Shown piece after piece: positions 28,126-35,760 of a stretch of DNA of 40,750 nucleotides. Numbering within the stretch: the stretch's first letter is position 1; every line of letters begins with the position of its first letter. This stretch comes from 2-02-FULL-66-22 sp964576535 (GTDB taxonomy: Bacteria > Methylomirabilota > Methylomirabilia > Methylomirabilales > 2-02-FULL-66-22). The notes under the pieces were generated by a model that saw nothing but the letters and a program-made list of their open reading frames with translations, did not search any database and was not told the origin of the DNA. A program made the position numbers and the translations under genes. The DNA lies in NCBI GenBank assembly GCA_964576535.1, contig CAZNWB010000022.1:1-40750 (forward strand), in the 5' to 3' direction.

Positions 28126-29259
28126 GGACGGGGACGCCCAGACGGATAGGGGACGCCCATGAAGATATGACTTGCCCTCCTCCATCGGCTGTGCTACCTC
28201 TCGCCCATGCCCCGCCACGCCCGCCTCGACGCCTCCGGTGCCCTGCACCACCTCATCTGCCGCGGGATTGAGCGGCGGTCCATCTTCCGGGATGATATGG
28301 ACCGCGCGGCCTTCCTGACGCGGTTGGCGGAGCTGCTCACCGCCACAGGGACGCCCTGTTACGCCTGGGTCCTGCTGCCAAACCACGTGCATCTCCTGCT
28401 CCGCACCGGGGCGGTGTCCCTGGCCACGCTCATGCGCCGGCTCCTCACCGGGTACGCGGGCACCTTCAACCGGCGGCACCGCCGCCATGGCTACCTCTTC
28501 CAGAACCGCTACAAGTCGATCCTGTGCCAGGAAGAGCCCTACCTCCTGGAGCTCGTAAGGTACCTCCATCTGAACCCGCTCCGGGCCGGGGTGGTGAAAG
28601 ACTTCCGCGCCCTCGACCGCTACCCCTGGAGTGGCCACAGTGCGCTCCTCGGTCATGTCGCGCGCCCCTGGCAGGCGGTCGGCGATATTCTCGGGCACTT
28701 CGGCCCCACCCCCCGGCGGGCCCGGGCCGCCTATCACGCTTTCGTCGCCGAAGCAGCCAGCCAGGGCCGGCGGCCGGAGTTGACGGGGGGCGGCCTCGTC
28801 CGAAGTGCCGGGGGCTGGCGGCGGCTGACGGCCCTCCGCCGATCGGACCTCCGCCTCAAGGGGGACGAGCGCATCCTGGGGGAGAGCGAGTTCGTGGACG
28901 CTGTCCTCCACGCGGCCCACGAGCAGCAGGAGCGCCGCGAGCGGTTGCAGGCCCGCGGCCTGGATCTGACGCAGCTCCTCCGCCGGGTAGCCGCGCTCTG
29001 CACCCTCGCGCCCGGGGACCTGCTGGGCCCGAGCAAACTTCCCCAGCGCGTCCGGGCCCGCAGTCTCCTCTGCTACTGGGCGGTGCGGGAACTCGGGCTG
29101 CCCGGCACCGTGGTGGCGGCGAGGCTCGGCCTGACCCAATCGGCCGTCAGCCGGGCGGTCCAACGGGGGGAACGGCTGGCGGCGGAGCAGGGGTTCCGAT
29201 TGGGCATGGAGAGAGATTCATAATTTCATGGCCGTCCCCTAATTCCGTCCCCTAATTCC
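28126..29259 (+). mobile_element. RAYT transposase unit with REP-like ends
   Basis: The left end has two exact 11-base copies of GGGGACGCCCA (28130-28140 and 28149-28159). The right end has two exact tandem 13-base copies of CCGTCCCCTAATT (29232-29244, 29245-29257). The shared core GGGGACG is on the plus strand at the left and inverted at the right. The transposase gene lies between. This is the arrangement expected of a RAYT with its REP-like substrates; movement is not shown. Confidence 0.65.
28207..29223 (+). CDS. REP-associated tyrosine transposase (RAYT, Y1/HUH family) with a DnaA-like C-terminal domain
   Basis: A 338-residue protein. The N-terminal half is the Y1 transposase: PRHARLDASGALHHLICRG, the HUH pair His60-x-His62 (LPNHVHLLL), YLFQNRYKS, and the catalytic Tyr119 in VRYLHLNPLRAG. 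The second half has a helix-turn-helix region (residues about 255-325; ARSLLCYWAVRELGL, ARLGLTQSAVSRAV) that resembles the DnaA C-terminal domain often fused to these proteins. RAYTs cut single-stranded REP hairpins. The ATG has no clear ribosome binding site. Confidence 0.9.
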   Translation: MPRHARLDASGALHHLICRGIERRSIFRDDMDRAAFLTRLAELLTATGTPCYAWVLLPNHVHLLLRTGAVSLATLMRRLLTGYAGTFNRRHRRHGYLFQNRYKSILCQEEPYLLELVRYLHLNPLRAGVVKDFRALDRYPWSGHSALLGHVARPWQAVGDILGHFGPTPRRARAAYHAFVAEAASQGRRPELTGGGLVRSAGGWRRLTALRRSDLRLKGDERILGESEFVDAVLHAAHEQQERRERLQARGLDLTQLLRRVAALCTLAPGDLLGPSKLPQRVRARSLLCYWAVRELGLPGTVVAARLGLTQSAVSRAVQRGERLAAEQGFRLGMERDS

Positions 29260-29267
29260 TGGAACCT

Positions 29268-29465
29268 TCGGCCGGCATCCTCCACCAAGTGATCGTGCGG
29301 GGCCTGGAGGGGCGGGCCATCTTCCGGGATGCCAGCTATCGGGAGGATTTCCTCGCCCGCCTCGTCATCCTGGCGGAGCACGGGGCGCTGACCGTCTAGG
29401 CCTGGGCGCTCCTCCCGAACCACGCCCATCTCCCGCGACGCCCCGGGGTGGGCCCGCGAGAGTGA
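29268..29465 (+). pseudogene. Fragment of a second RAYT transposase
   Basis: The plus-strand frame reads SAGILHQVIVRGLEGRAIFR, then a further segment ending HGALTV, then TAG (29397-29399) where the neighbour has Tyr, then AWALLPNHAHLPRR and a stop at 29463-29465. It aligns with residues about 10-68 of the intact RAYT at 28207, including the HUH motif (NHAH), but lacks its start and the whole rest of the gene. It is dead. The intact copy is only 45 bases away. Confidence 0.75.
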
Positions 29466-29481
29466 ATCCCCGCGAAATCGC

Positions 29482-29509
29482 TTGACAGTTCCGTCAGGAC
29501 AACTATCCT
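29482..29509 (+). promoter_or_regulatory. Sigma-70-type promoter for the PilZ gene
   Basis: TTGACA (29482-29487) is followed after 16 bases by TATCCT (29504-29509). The predicted start lies about 30 bases before the PilZ ATG at 29547. The promoter would serve the PilZ-transglycosylase pair. Confidence 0.6.
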
Positions 29510-29546
29510 TAGCGGCGCAGTCTTCACGGCCAGCAGAGGTCCTGCC

Positions 29547-30221
29547 ATGCCAGAGTGGGCGGTACAACGGCGTTTCACCCGCTTCCCCATCGTGCTCCCG
29601 GTCCTGCACAGGCCCAAAGGTCACGGGGCCGCCAGAACCGGCGTGGGCTGGACCCGCGACGTGAGCGGCGGGGGCACCTGCGTGCAACTGGCCGAGCAGC
29701 TCTCACACCGCGTGCCCCTGAATCTCCGGCTCCAGACGGACCGGGGCCCCATCGAGCTGGAGGGCGAGGTGGCCTGGGTCGGGGACCCGCCGAAGGCGGG
29801 TGGTGGCATCCTGCATGGCGTCGCCTTCACCCACGTCGCGCCCGACCAGTTGCACACCCTGCGAGAGTTGATCATCTCCAAGGGCAAGGTGCGGAACGCG
29901 GGTGGGGTCCGCCTGCCGCTGGAGGTGTCCATCACGTGCCACCGGAAGGGTCACGCAGCAACATCGCTCCAGGGGCGCACAGGGAACATGAGCAAAGGCG
30001 GCCTCTTGCTGTTCCTGCCGCATAGCTATCCCGCGCGCACGACCCTGGAGGTCACCCTTCACAGTCCGGCCGGACCGCTCACGGCCGAAGGGGTGGTCGT
30101 CTGGAACAAGCCCTCTGTGGGGCAACAGCTTGGAGAGCCGATCCCCCACGGCTTCCGGTTCACCGCGCTCGGGTGGTCCAGGGCCCTGGCGCTGGGTCTC
30201 TTGCTGGCTGATGCGGCGTAG
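29547..30221 (+). CDS. Tandem PilZ-domain protein
   Basis: A 224-residue protein with two PilZ-like domains. The first starts with the basic motif RRFTR (RxxxR) and has TRDVSGGG (D-x-S-x-x-G), the two halves of a c-di-GMP binding site. The second has VRLPLEVSITC and GNMSKGGLLLFL (N-x-S-x-x-G) but lacks an obvious RxxxR, so it may be degenerate. There is no signal peptide. It overlaps the lytic transglycosylase start by 11 bases. It probably senses c-di-GMP and acts on the cell envelope or motility. Confidence 0.82.
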   Translation: MPEWAVQRRFTRFPIVLPVLHRPKGHGAARTGVGWTRDVSGGGTCVQLAEQLSHRVPLNLRLQTDRGPIELEGEVAWVGDPPKAGGGILHGVAFTHVAPDQLHTLRELIISKGKVRNAGGVRLPLEVSITCHRKGHAATSLQGRTGNMSKGGLLLFLPHSYPARTTLEVTLHSPAGPLTAEGVVVWNKPSVGQQLGEPIPHGFRFTALGWSRALALGLLLADAA

Positions 30222-31020
30222 GAATCCGCTCGGGGCGACTTGGCCTTGCCACCCCGGCAGGGTCTGCCACAGGCACCGCCCGACGGGCAAGGCGTGGATC
30301 GCCATCCTCACCGGGGGCGTGTTCCTGTTCACTCCCATCGCCTTCAGCCACGCCGCGGTGTATGGCTATGTGGACGCGGAGGGCACCGCGCATTTCACCG
30401 ACGCGCCGACCAAGCCGTACTTCCGGCCTCTCCCCGCCTTCGGCCTCCCCCGAGGTGTGAACCTGGGACGCGGCCAGTACGCCACCCTCATCAACCAGAT
30501 CGCCCTGGAGGAGAGGGTGGACCCAGGGCTGGTCCGCGCCATCATCAAGGCCGAATCCAACTTCGACACGTATGCCCTCTCGCGGAGAGGTGCCCGCGGC
30601 CTGATGCAGCTCATGCCGGGTACCGCGGGCCGCTACGCCGTGGCCAATACCTACGATCCGGAAGCCAACGTCCGCGGCGGCGTCCGGCATCTTCGCTACC
30701 TCCAGGACCTCTTCCCCGGCCGGTTGCCGCTGGCCCTCGCCGCCTACAACGCCGGAGAACAGGTCGTCCTGCGCTATGACCGGGTCCCGCCCTATCCGGA
30801 GACGCGCCGGTACGTTGACCGTGTTCTGGGAATCTACGGGCGCTCCGATCTGACCGAGGAGCCTTCCAGGGCCCTGGCATCGCGCCGGAGAACTCGGACC
30901 AGGGTGGCTCAAGACGAGCCCTCCGCCCCGACCGTGTATCGGACTGTGGATGCCGACGGCATCCCGCAGTACACGAACATTCCTCCGGTCGTCCGGTCCT
31001 CCCCGGGAGCCACCCCCTGA
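30211..31020 (+). CDS. Lytic transglycosylase with an N-terminal DUF4124 domain
   Basis: A 269-residue exported protein. It has a basic N-terminus and a hydrophobic segment (AWIAILTGGVFLFTPIAF) ending SHA, then DUF4124 (VYGYVDAEGTAHFTDAP). The SLT domain has the catalytic Glu115 in IIKAESNFDTYALSRRGARG, then LMQLMPGTAGRYAV, LPLALAAYNAGEQVV and YPETRRYVDRVL. It cleaves peptidoglycan in the periplasm. The C-terminus repeats a DUF4124-like piece (VYRTVDADGIPQYTNIP). The ATG overlaps the PilZ gene end; the 30130 in-frame start lies deep in it and is unlikely. Confidence 0.87.
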   Translation: MRRRNPLGATWPCHPGRVCHRHRPTGKAWIAILTGGVFLFTPIAFSHAAVYGYVDAEGTAHFTDAPTKPYFRPLPAFGLPRGVNLGRGQYATLINQIALEERVDPGLVRAIIKAESNFDTYALSRRGARGLMQLMPGTAGRYAVANTYDPEANVRGGVRHLRYLQDLFPGRLPLALAAYNAGEQVVLRYDRVPPYPETRRYVDRVLGIYGRSDLTEEPSRALASRRRTRTRVAQDEPSAPTVYRTVDADGIPQYTNIPPVVRSSPGATP

Positions 31021-31092
31021 CCCCGCCGGACCGGCGGTCCCGCGTCCCGCTCTTGGCGGGATTTTCCCCTGCTCATCCTCCCGGCCTTTTCC

Positions 31093-31121
31093 TTGACAGG
31101 CCCCGGCCCCAGGGCTAGACT
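31093..31121 (+). promoter_or_regulatory. Sigma-70-type promoter for glyA
   Basis: TTGACA (31093-31098) and TAGACT (31116-31121) are separated by 17 bases, close to consensus. The predicted 5' leader is about 50 bases to the GTG at 31178. It would drive glyA-nrdR and possibly the downstream tetrapyrrole genes. Confidence 0.65.
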
Positions 31122-31177
31122 GCCTCGATTGTCGGCGGGTTCAGAAGCGACGCACACATCGCGGGAGAGGAACGCCT

Positions 31178-32428
31178 GTGAAGCGGCTGAGTGACGTGGA
31201 TCCGGAGATCGCGGAAGTCATCCGACTGGAGACAGAGCGGCAGGCGTCGAAGCTGGAACTCATCGCGTCGGAGAACTTCGTGAGCCCGGCCGTCCTGGAG
31301 GCGGCTGGATCCCCGCTGACCAACAAGTACGCCGAAGGGTACCCGGGCCGACGGTACTACGGCGGCTGCGAGTTCGTGGACCGGGCGGAAAGCCTCGCCA
31401 TCCGACGGGCCAAGCAGCTGTTCGGGGCGGAGCATGTCAACGTCCAGCCCCACTCCGGGGCCCAGGCCAACATGGCCGCCTACTTCGCCGTCCTGAACCA
31501 CGGGGACACGATCCTCGGCCTCAACCTGTCCCACGGCGGCCACCTCACCCACGGCAGCCCCGTGAACTTCTCCGGGCGGTTCTTCAAGATCATTCCCTAC
31601 GGCGTGGATCGGGAAACCGAGCGCATCGACATGGCCGAGGTGTGGCGCCTGGCGCGGGAACACCGGCCGAAACTGATCGTGACCGGCGGCAGCGCCTATC
31701 CCCGGACCCTCCACTTCGCCGAGTTCCGGGAGATCGCGGACGAGGTGGGTGCGCTCCTCATGGCGGACATCGCCCATCCCGCCGGGATCATTGCGGCCGG
31801 CCTGCACCCGTCCCCGATCCCCCACTGCGACCTGGTGACGACGACGACCCACAAGACACTGCGCGGCCCCCGGGGCGGCATGATCATGTGCCAGGCGGCC
31901 CATGCGGCGGTGGTGGACAAGAGCATCTTCCCCGGGATGCAGGGCGGCCCGCTGATGCATATCATCGCCGCCAAGGCGGTCGCGTTCCAGGAGGCGCTGA
32001 CCCCGGAATTCCACGCGTACCAGAAACAGATCGTGGGCAACGCCACGGCTCTGGCCGAGGCCATGCTGTCTCACGGTTTCCGCCTGGTGTCCGGCGGCAC
32101 CGACACCCACCTGATGCTGGTCGATCTCACGTCCCAGGGCCTGACGGGCAAAGCCGCGGAAGCGGCTCTGGACAAGGCGGGGATCACCGTGAACAAGAAC
32201 GCCATCCCCTTCGATGGGAAGCCCCCCACGGTCACCTCCGGCATCCGGCTGGGGACGCCCGCCCTGACGACGCGGGGCATGCGGGAGGCCGAGATGCGGC
32301 AGGTGGCGGCCCTCATCGCCGAGGTGGTGGCGGATGTCGAGGATGCCAGCCGTCAGGCGCGCGTGGCGGCCCGGGTGCGGGAGCTCTGCGCCGAATTCCC
32401 CCTGTACCCCGAGCGGCTGGCCCCGTAA
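31178..32428 (+). CDS. glyA: Serine hydroxymethyltransferase
   Basis: A 416-residue PLP enzyme that interconverts serine and glycine with tetrahydrofolate. It has ELIASENFVSPAVLEAAGS, NVQPHSGAQANMA, MADIAHPAGI, the PLP-binding Lys226 (TTTTHKTLRGPRGG) and SGIRLGTPALTTRGM. The start is GTG (31178-31180) with GAGAGGA upstream and a strong promoter before it. nrdR follows 27 bases later, a common gene order. Confidence 0.96.
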   Translation: MKRLSDVDPEIAEVIRLETERQASKLELIASENFVSPAVLEAAGSPLTNKYAEGYPGRRYYGGCEFVDRAESLAIRRAKQLFGAEHVNVQPHSGAQANMAAYFAVLNHGDTILGLNLSHGGHLTHGSPVNFSGRFFKIIPYGVDRETERIDMAEVWRLAREHRPKLIVTGGSAYPRTLHFAEFREIADEVGALLMADIAHPAGIIAAGLHPSPIPHCDLVTTTTHKTLRGPRGGMIMCQAAHAAVVDKSIFPGMQGGPLMHIIAAKAVAFQEALTPEFHAYQKQIVGNATALAEAMLSHGFRLVSGGTDTHLMLVDLTSQGLTGKAAEAALDKAGITVNKNAIPFDGKPPTVTSGIRLGTPALTTRGMREAEMRQVAALIAEVVADVEDASRQARVAARVRELCAEFPLYPERLAP

Positions 32429-32455
32429 GCCTCCCGCCCCTTCGGAGCGGTTCCG

Positions 32456-32926
32456 GTGCGCTGTCCCTATTGTGGCCACATGTCGGAGAAGGTGGTGGAC
32501 TCCCGCGAGGGGAAGGACGGCGGGGTCATCCGCCGCCGCCGGCAGTGCCTGCAGTGCCACCGCCGGTTCACCACCTACGAGCGAATCGAGCAGATCCACT
32601 TCATGGTGGTGAAGAAGGACGGGCGCCGCGAGCCCTTTGACCGCCACAAGCTGCTCAGCGGGTTGCTGAAGGCCATCCAGAAGCGGCCCGTCAGCGTGGC
32701 CCAGCTCGAGGCGATCGTGGACGATATCGAGGCGCGCCTGGCGGAGAAGCCGGATCGGGAGATCGCCTCCAGCGAGGTGGGCGAGCTGATCATGAAGCGC
32801 CTGCACGACCTGGACGAGGTGGCTTACGTCCGCTTCGCTTCCGTCTACCGCCAGTTCAAGGACGTCCACCAGTTCGTGGAAGAGGTCAAGGGCCTCCTCA
32901 ATTCAGGCAAGAAGCACAAGGAGTAG
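32456..32926 (+). CDS. nrdR: Transcriptional repressor NrdR
   Basis: A 156-residue repressor of ribonucleotide reductase genes. The zinc ribbon uses Cys3, 6, 31 and 34 (MRCPYCGHMS, QCLQCHRRFTTYER). An ATP-cone follows (VVKKDGRREPFDRHKLLSGL). Full family length. The start is GTG. It responds to ATP/dATP. It sits between glyA and the tetrapyrrole genes, with 41 bases to the next gene. Confidence 0.96.
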   Translation: MRCPYCGHMSEKVVDSREGKDGGVIRRRRQCLQCHRRFTTYERIEQIHFMVVKKDGRREPFDRHKLLSGLLKAIQKRPVSVAQLEAIVDDIEARLAEKPDREIASSEVGELIMKRLHDLDEVAYVRFASVYRQFKDVHQFVEEVKGLLNSGKKHKE

Positions 32927-32967
32927 TTGAGGGGGATTCCCGCCGACCGCCCGCGCCGTTTCGACCC

Positions 32968-33624
32968 ATGCGCAAGTTCTATCCGATGCTGGTGGACCTC
33001 ACGGGAAAGCGCTGTCTCGTCGTGGGCGGCGGGAGCGTGGCGGAGCGCAAGATCACGCTCCTGATCGAGTGCGGGGCCGACGTCGAGGTAGTCAGCCCGA
33101 CGACGACCTCGCGCCTCGCCGCCCTGGCCGCGACCGGAGCGCTACGCGTGCGCCGGCGGCGCACGCGGCCCTCGGACCTCGCCGGCGCGTTCCTGGTGGT
33201 CGTGGCCACCGACGATCGGGAGGTCAACCGCGAGGTGGCGGAGCGCGTGCGCGGCGCGGGGGGCTTGGTCAACGTGGCCGACGATCCCGAGGCCTGCACC
33301 TTCCTGGTGCCATCGGTGCTGCGACGCGGCGACCTGACCATCGCCATCTCGACCGGCGGGGGCAGCCCGGCCCTGGCCAAGAAGCTCCGCCAGCGGCTGG
33401 AGCAGACCGTCGGCCCGGAGTACGAGGCCTACCTCTCGGCCCTGCGCCTCTTGCGGGAGCGGGCGCGCCAGGCCATCGCCGACCCCGAGGCCCGGCAGGC
33501 CCTCTTCCGGCGGGCCGTCGAATCGGACCTCTTCGAGCGGGCCGCGCGGGGAGACGCCGCCGCGGTGGCCGCCTGCATCCAGGAACTCCTCCAGGCCGCC
33601 CCGCACGCGACGGCCGGGAAGTAA
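32968..33624 (+). CDS. Precorrin-2 dehydrogenase / sirohydrochlorin ferrochelatase (CysG N-terminal type)
   Basis: A 218-residue NAD-dependent enzyme making sirohydrochlorin and inserting iron for siroheme. MLVDLTGKRCLVVGGGSVAE is the Rossmann motif. VNVADDPEACTFLVPS carries the conserved Asp and substrate region. AISTGGGSPALAKKLR is the dimer and phosphate motif. It matches the stand-alone Met8p/CysG-N type. It is the first tetrapyrrole gene of the cluster. The methyltransferase half is supplied by the cobA-hemD fusion downstream. Confidence 0.92.
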   Translation: MRKFYPMLVDLTGKRCLVVGGGSVAERKITLLIECGADVEVVSPTTTSRLAALAATGALRVRRRRTRPSDLAGAFLVVVATDDREVNREVAERVRGAGGLVNVADDPEACTFLVPSVLRRGDLTIAISTGGGSPALAKKLRQRLEQTVGPEYEAYLSALRLLRERARQAIADPEARQALFRRAVESDLFERAARGDAAAVAACIQELLQAAPHATAGK

Positions 33625-33633
33625 CGGGCGGCC

Positions 33634-34449
33634 ATGACCATGGATCACTCCCTGTTTTACCTCGCCGTCCTCGGGTATCTGCTGGGCACGCTGCACTACC
33701 TCCTGCACATCGTGACCCGGAGGGTTGCCATCGGGAAGGTGGCCACCTGCTCGACCCTGGCCGGCTTCGGCGCTCACACCCTGTCCCACATCGTCCGCAT
33801 CTACACCCTCGGCCGGCCGCCTTTGGGGAGCCTGTACGAGAGCCTCTCCTTCTTCGCCTGGGCCATCGTCCTGATCTATCTCGTGACCGAGTTCCGCTAC
33901 CAGAATCGCGTCATCGGGGCCTTTGTCCTGCCCCTGGTGCTCCTGGCCGCCCTCACCGCGGCGGCCCTGCCCCGCCGGCTCGCCGAGCTGGGGCCCGCCT
34001 TCCAGGGGATGGGACTCTGGATCCACGTGGCCCTCGCCATTCTCGGCAACGCCGCCTTCGCCCTGACCTTCTGCACGGGGCTGATGTACATCCTGCAGGA
34101 GCGGCAGCTGAAGTCCCGGCACCCGGGGAAGATGCACATCCGCCTGCCGTCGCTGGAGCTCCTGGACGATGTCGGGGTGAAATCCCTGCTGTTCGGGTTC
34201 CCCCTGCTCACGCTGGCCCTCATCACCGGATCCATGTGGGCGGAGCACACGCGGGGCTCCCTCCTGCCCCTGTACGGCCGCGAGACCTGGTCCATCCTGA
34301 GCTGGTTGATCTATGCCGGTCTGCTGTACGCGCGGCTGTCCGCGGGCTGGCGCGGCCGCAAGGCCGCGATCCTGGCCATCATTGGGTTCTGCCTGGTGCT
34401 CTTCACCCTGATCGGTGTGAGCGTGATGCGCGGGGGACGTCCCCTCTAA
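33634..34449 (+). CDS. CcsA/HemX-like membrane protein (cytochrome c assembly family)
   Basis: A 271-residue integral membrane protein with about eight helices. Typical elements are PPLGSLYESLSFFAW near the first third, GLWIHVALAILGNAAFALTF, and the end part ETWSILSWLIYAGLLYARL. The W-x-W-D motif of true heme-handling CcsA proteins is not present (it reads LLPLYGRETWS), so it fits the HemX branch, found upstream of hemA in heme operons of Gram-positives and others. It lies 27 bases before hemA. It may modulate glutamyl-tRNA reductase; that role is inferred from HemX. Confidence 0.88.
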   Translation: MTMDHSLFYLAVLGYLLGTLHYLLHIVTRRVAIGKVATCSTLAGFGAHTLSHIVRIYTLGRPPLGSLYESLSFFAWAIVLIYLVTEFRYQNRVIGAFVLPLVLLAALTAAALPRRLAELGPAFQGMGLWIHVALAILGNAAFALTFCTGLMYILQERQLKSRHPGKMHIRLPSLELLDDVGVKSLLFGFPLLTLALITGSMWAEHTRGSLLPLYGRETWSILSWLIYAGLLYARLSAGWRGRKAAILAIIGFCLVLFTLIGVSVMRGGRPL

Positions 34450-34476
34450 GGGGCCGGAGACGAGTCGGTCGTCGTC

Positions 34477-35754
34477 ATGGAGATACTGGTCGTCGGGTTG
34501 AGCCATAAGACCGCGCCCATCGAGCTGCGCGAGCGGCTGTACGTCGCGGAGGCGGATCTCCCCAAACCGCTGGAACTGCTGGGGAACTCGCCGGAAATCG
34601 CGGAGCGGATACTCATCGCCACCTGCAACCGGGTGGAGGTGTACGCGGTCGCGGCGGGGGCGGTCCCGAAGGCTGTCGAGGCCATCACCGACTGTCTCGC
34701 CGCCCACCACACCCTGGACAAGAATCGCTTCGTGGGCCTGCTGTACACCCACACCGCCGCCGAGGCCGTGCGGCACGTGTTCCGGGTCGCCTCGAGCCTC
34801 GATTCCATGGTCGTGGGCGAGCCGCAGATCCTGGGCCAGGTGAAGGCCGCCTACTCCGTCGCCCGCGCCCAGGAAGCGACCGGCATCATCCTGACCAACC
34901 TCCTGGAGCAGGCCTTCCACGTCGCCAAGCGCGTGCGCACGGAGACCGGCATCGGCAGCTCGGCCGCGTCCGTCTCCTCGGCGGCGGTTGAGCTGGCCCG
35001 GAAGATCTTCGGCGACCTGGCGGGCCGGAGCGTCCTGATCATCGGCGCCGGCGAGATGGCGGAGCTGGCCCTGCGCCACCTGCTGGACGACGGCGTCCGC
35101 TCGGTCCTGGTGGCGAACCGGAGCTACGATCGCGCCGTCGCCCTGGCCCAGCAGTTCCACGGGCGCGCCGTGACCTTCGAGAGCTTCCGCCAGGAGATGG
35201 TGGGAGCCGATATCGTGATCAGCTCCACCGCCGCGCCTCACGTGATCCTGAAGAAGGAGGACATGCAGCCCATCATCCTGCAGCGCCGCCACCGGCCGAT
35301 CTTCCTCATCGACATCGCCCACCCGCGCGACATCGACCCCGCCTGTAACGAGCTGGACAACGTCTACCTCTACGACATCGACGACCTGCAGGCGGTGGTC
35401 ACGGCCAACCTGAAGGAGCGGGAACGGGAGGCGGAGCGGGCCACGACCATCATCGAGCGGGAGGTGGGGGTGTACCTCACCTGGCTCCGCTCTCTGGATG
35501 TGGTCCCGACCATCCTGTCCCTCCGGCAGCGGGTGGAGGAGATCCGCGGCGCGGAGCTGCAGAAGGCCCTCGGGCGGCTGGGGGACATGACCCCCGAGCA
35601 GCGCGAGGCCATCACCGCCATGACCCACGCCATGGTCAACAAGCTCCTTCACCAGCCCATGACGGAGCTGAAACGGCGCGCGGCCCTGCACGACGGGCAC
35701 CTCTACACCAGCGTCCTGCGCCGCCTCTTCGGCCTGGAAGAGAAAGACACGTGA
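34477..35754 (+). CDS. hemA: Glutamyl-tRNA reductase
   Basis: A 425-residue enzyme that reduces glutamyl-tRNA to glutamate-1-semialdehyde, the first committed step of tetrapyrrole synthesis by the C5 path. The catalytic Cys50 lies in IATCNRVEVYAV. VVGEPQILGQVK, the Rossmann motif LIIGAGEMAELALRHL and DIAHPRDIDP are characteristic. The C-terminal dimerisation helices are complete. The ATG has a GGAGACGAG stretch upstream. Only six bases separate it from hemC. Confidence 0.96.
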   Translation: MEILVVGLSHKTAPIELRERLYVAEADLPKPLELLGNSPEIAERILIATCNRVEVYAVAAGAVPKAVEAITDCLAAHHTLDKNRFVGLLYTHTAAEAVRHVFRVASSLDSMVVGEPQILGQVKAAYSVARAQEATGIILTNLLEQAFHVAKRVRTETGIGSSAASVSSAAVELARKIFGDLAGRSVLIIGAGEMAELALRHLLDDGVRSVLVANRSYDRAVALAQQFHGRAVTFESFRQEMVGADIVISSTAAPHVILKKEDMQPIILQRRHRPIFLIDIAHPRDIDPACNELDNVYLYDIDDLQAVVTANLKEREREAERATTIIEREVGVYLTWLRSLDVVPTILSLRQRVEEIRGAELQKALGRLGDMTPEQREAITAMTHAMVNKLLHQPMTELKRRAALHDGHLYTSVLRRLFGLEEKDT

Positions 35755-35760
35755 GCCGCG

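Noticed and set aside
29397..29399. TAG in the RAYT fragment as a recoded codon (pyrrolysine or selenocysteine-like)
   Set aside because: The fragment lacks most of the gene and the TAG replaces a non-catalytic Tyr, so simple decay explains it; the Sec candidates use TGA with hairpins.
34433..34444. GGGGACGTCCCC as a REP element at the end of the CcsA/HemX-like gene
   Set aside because: It encodes the natural last residues (RGGRPL) of that protein, so chance is adequate; kept only as a remark with the copy at 17509.
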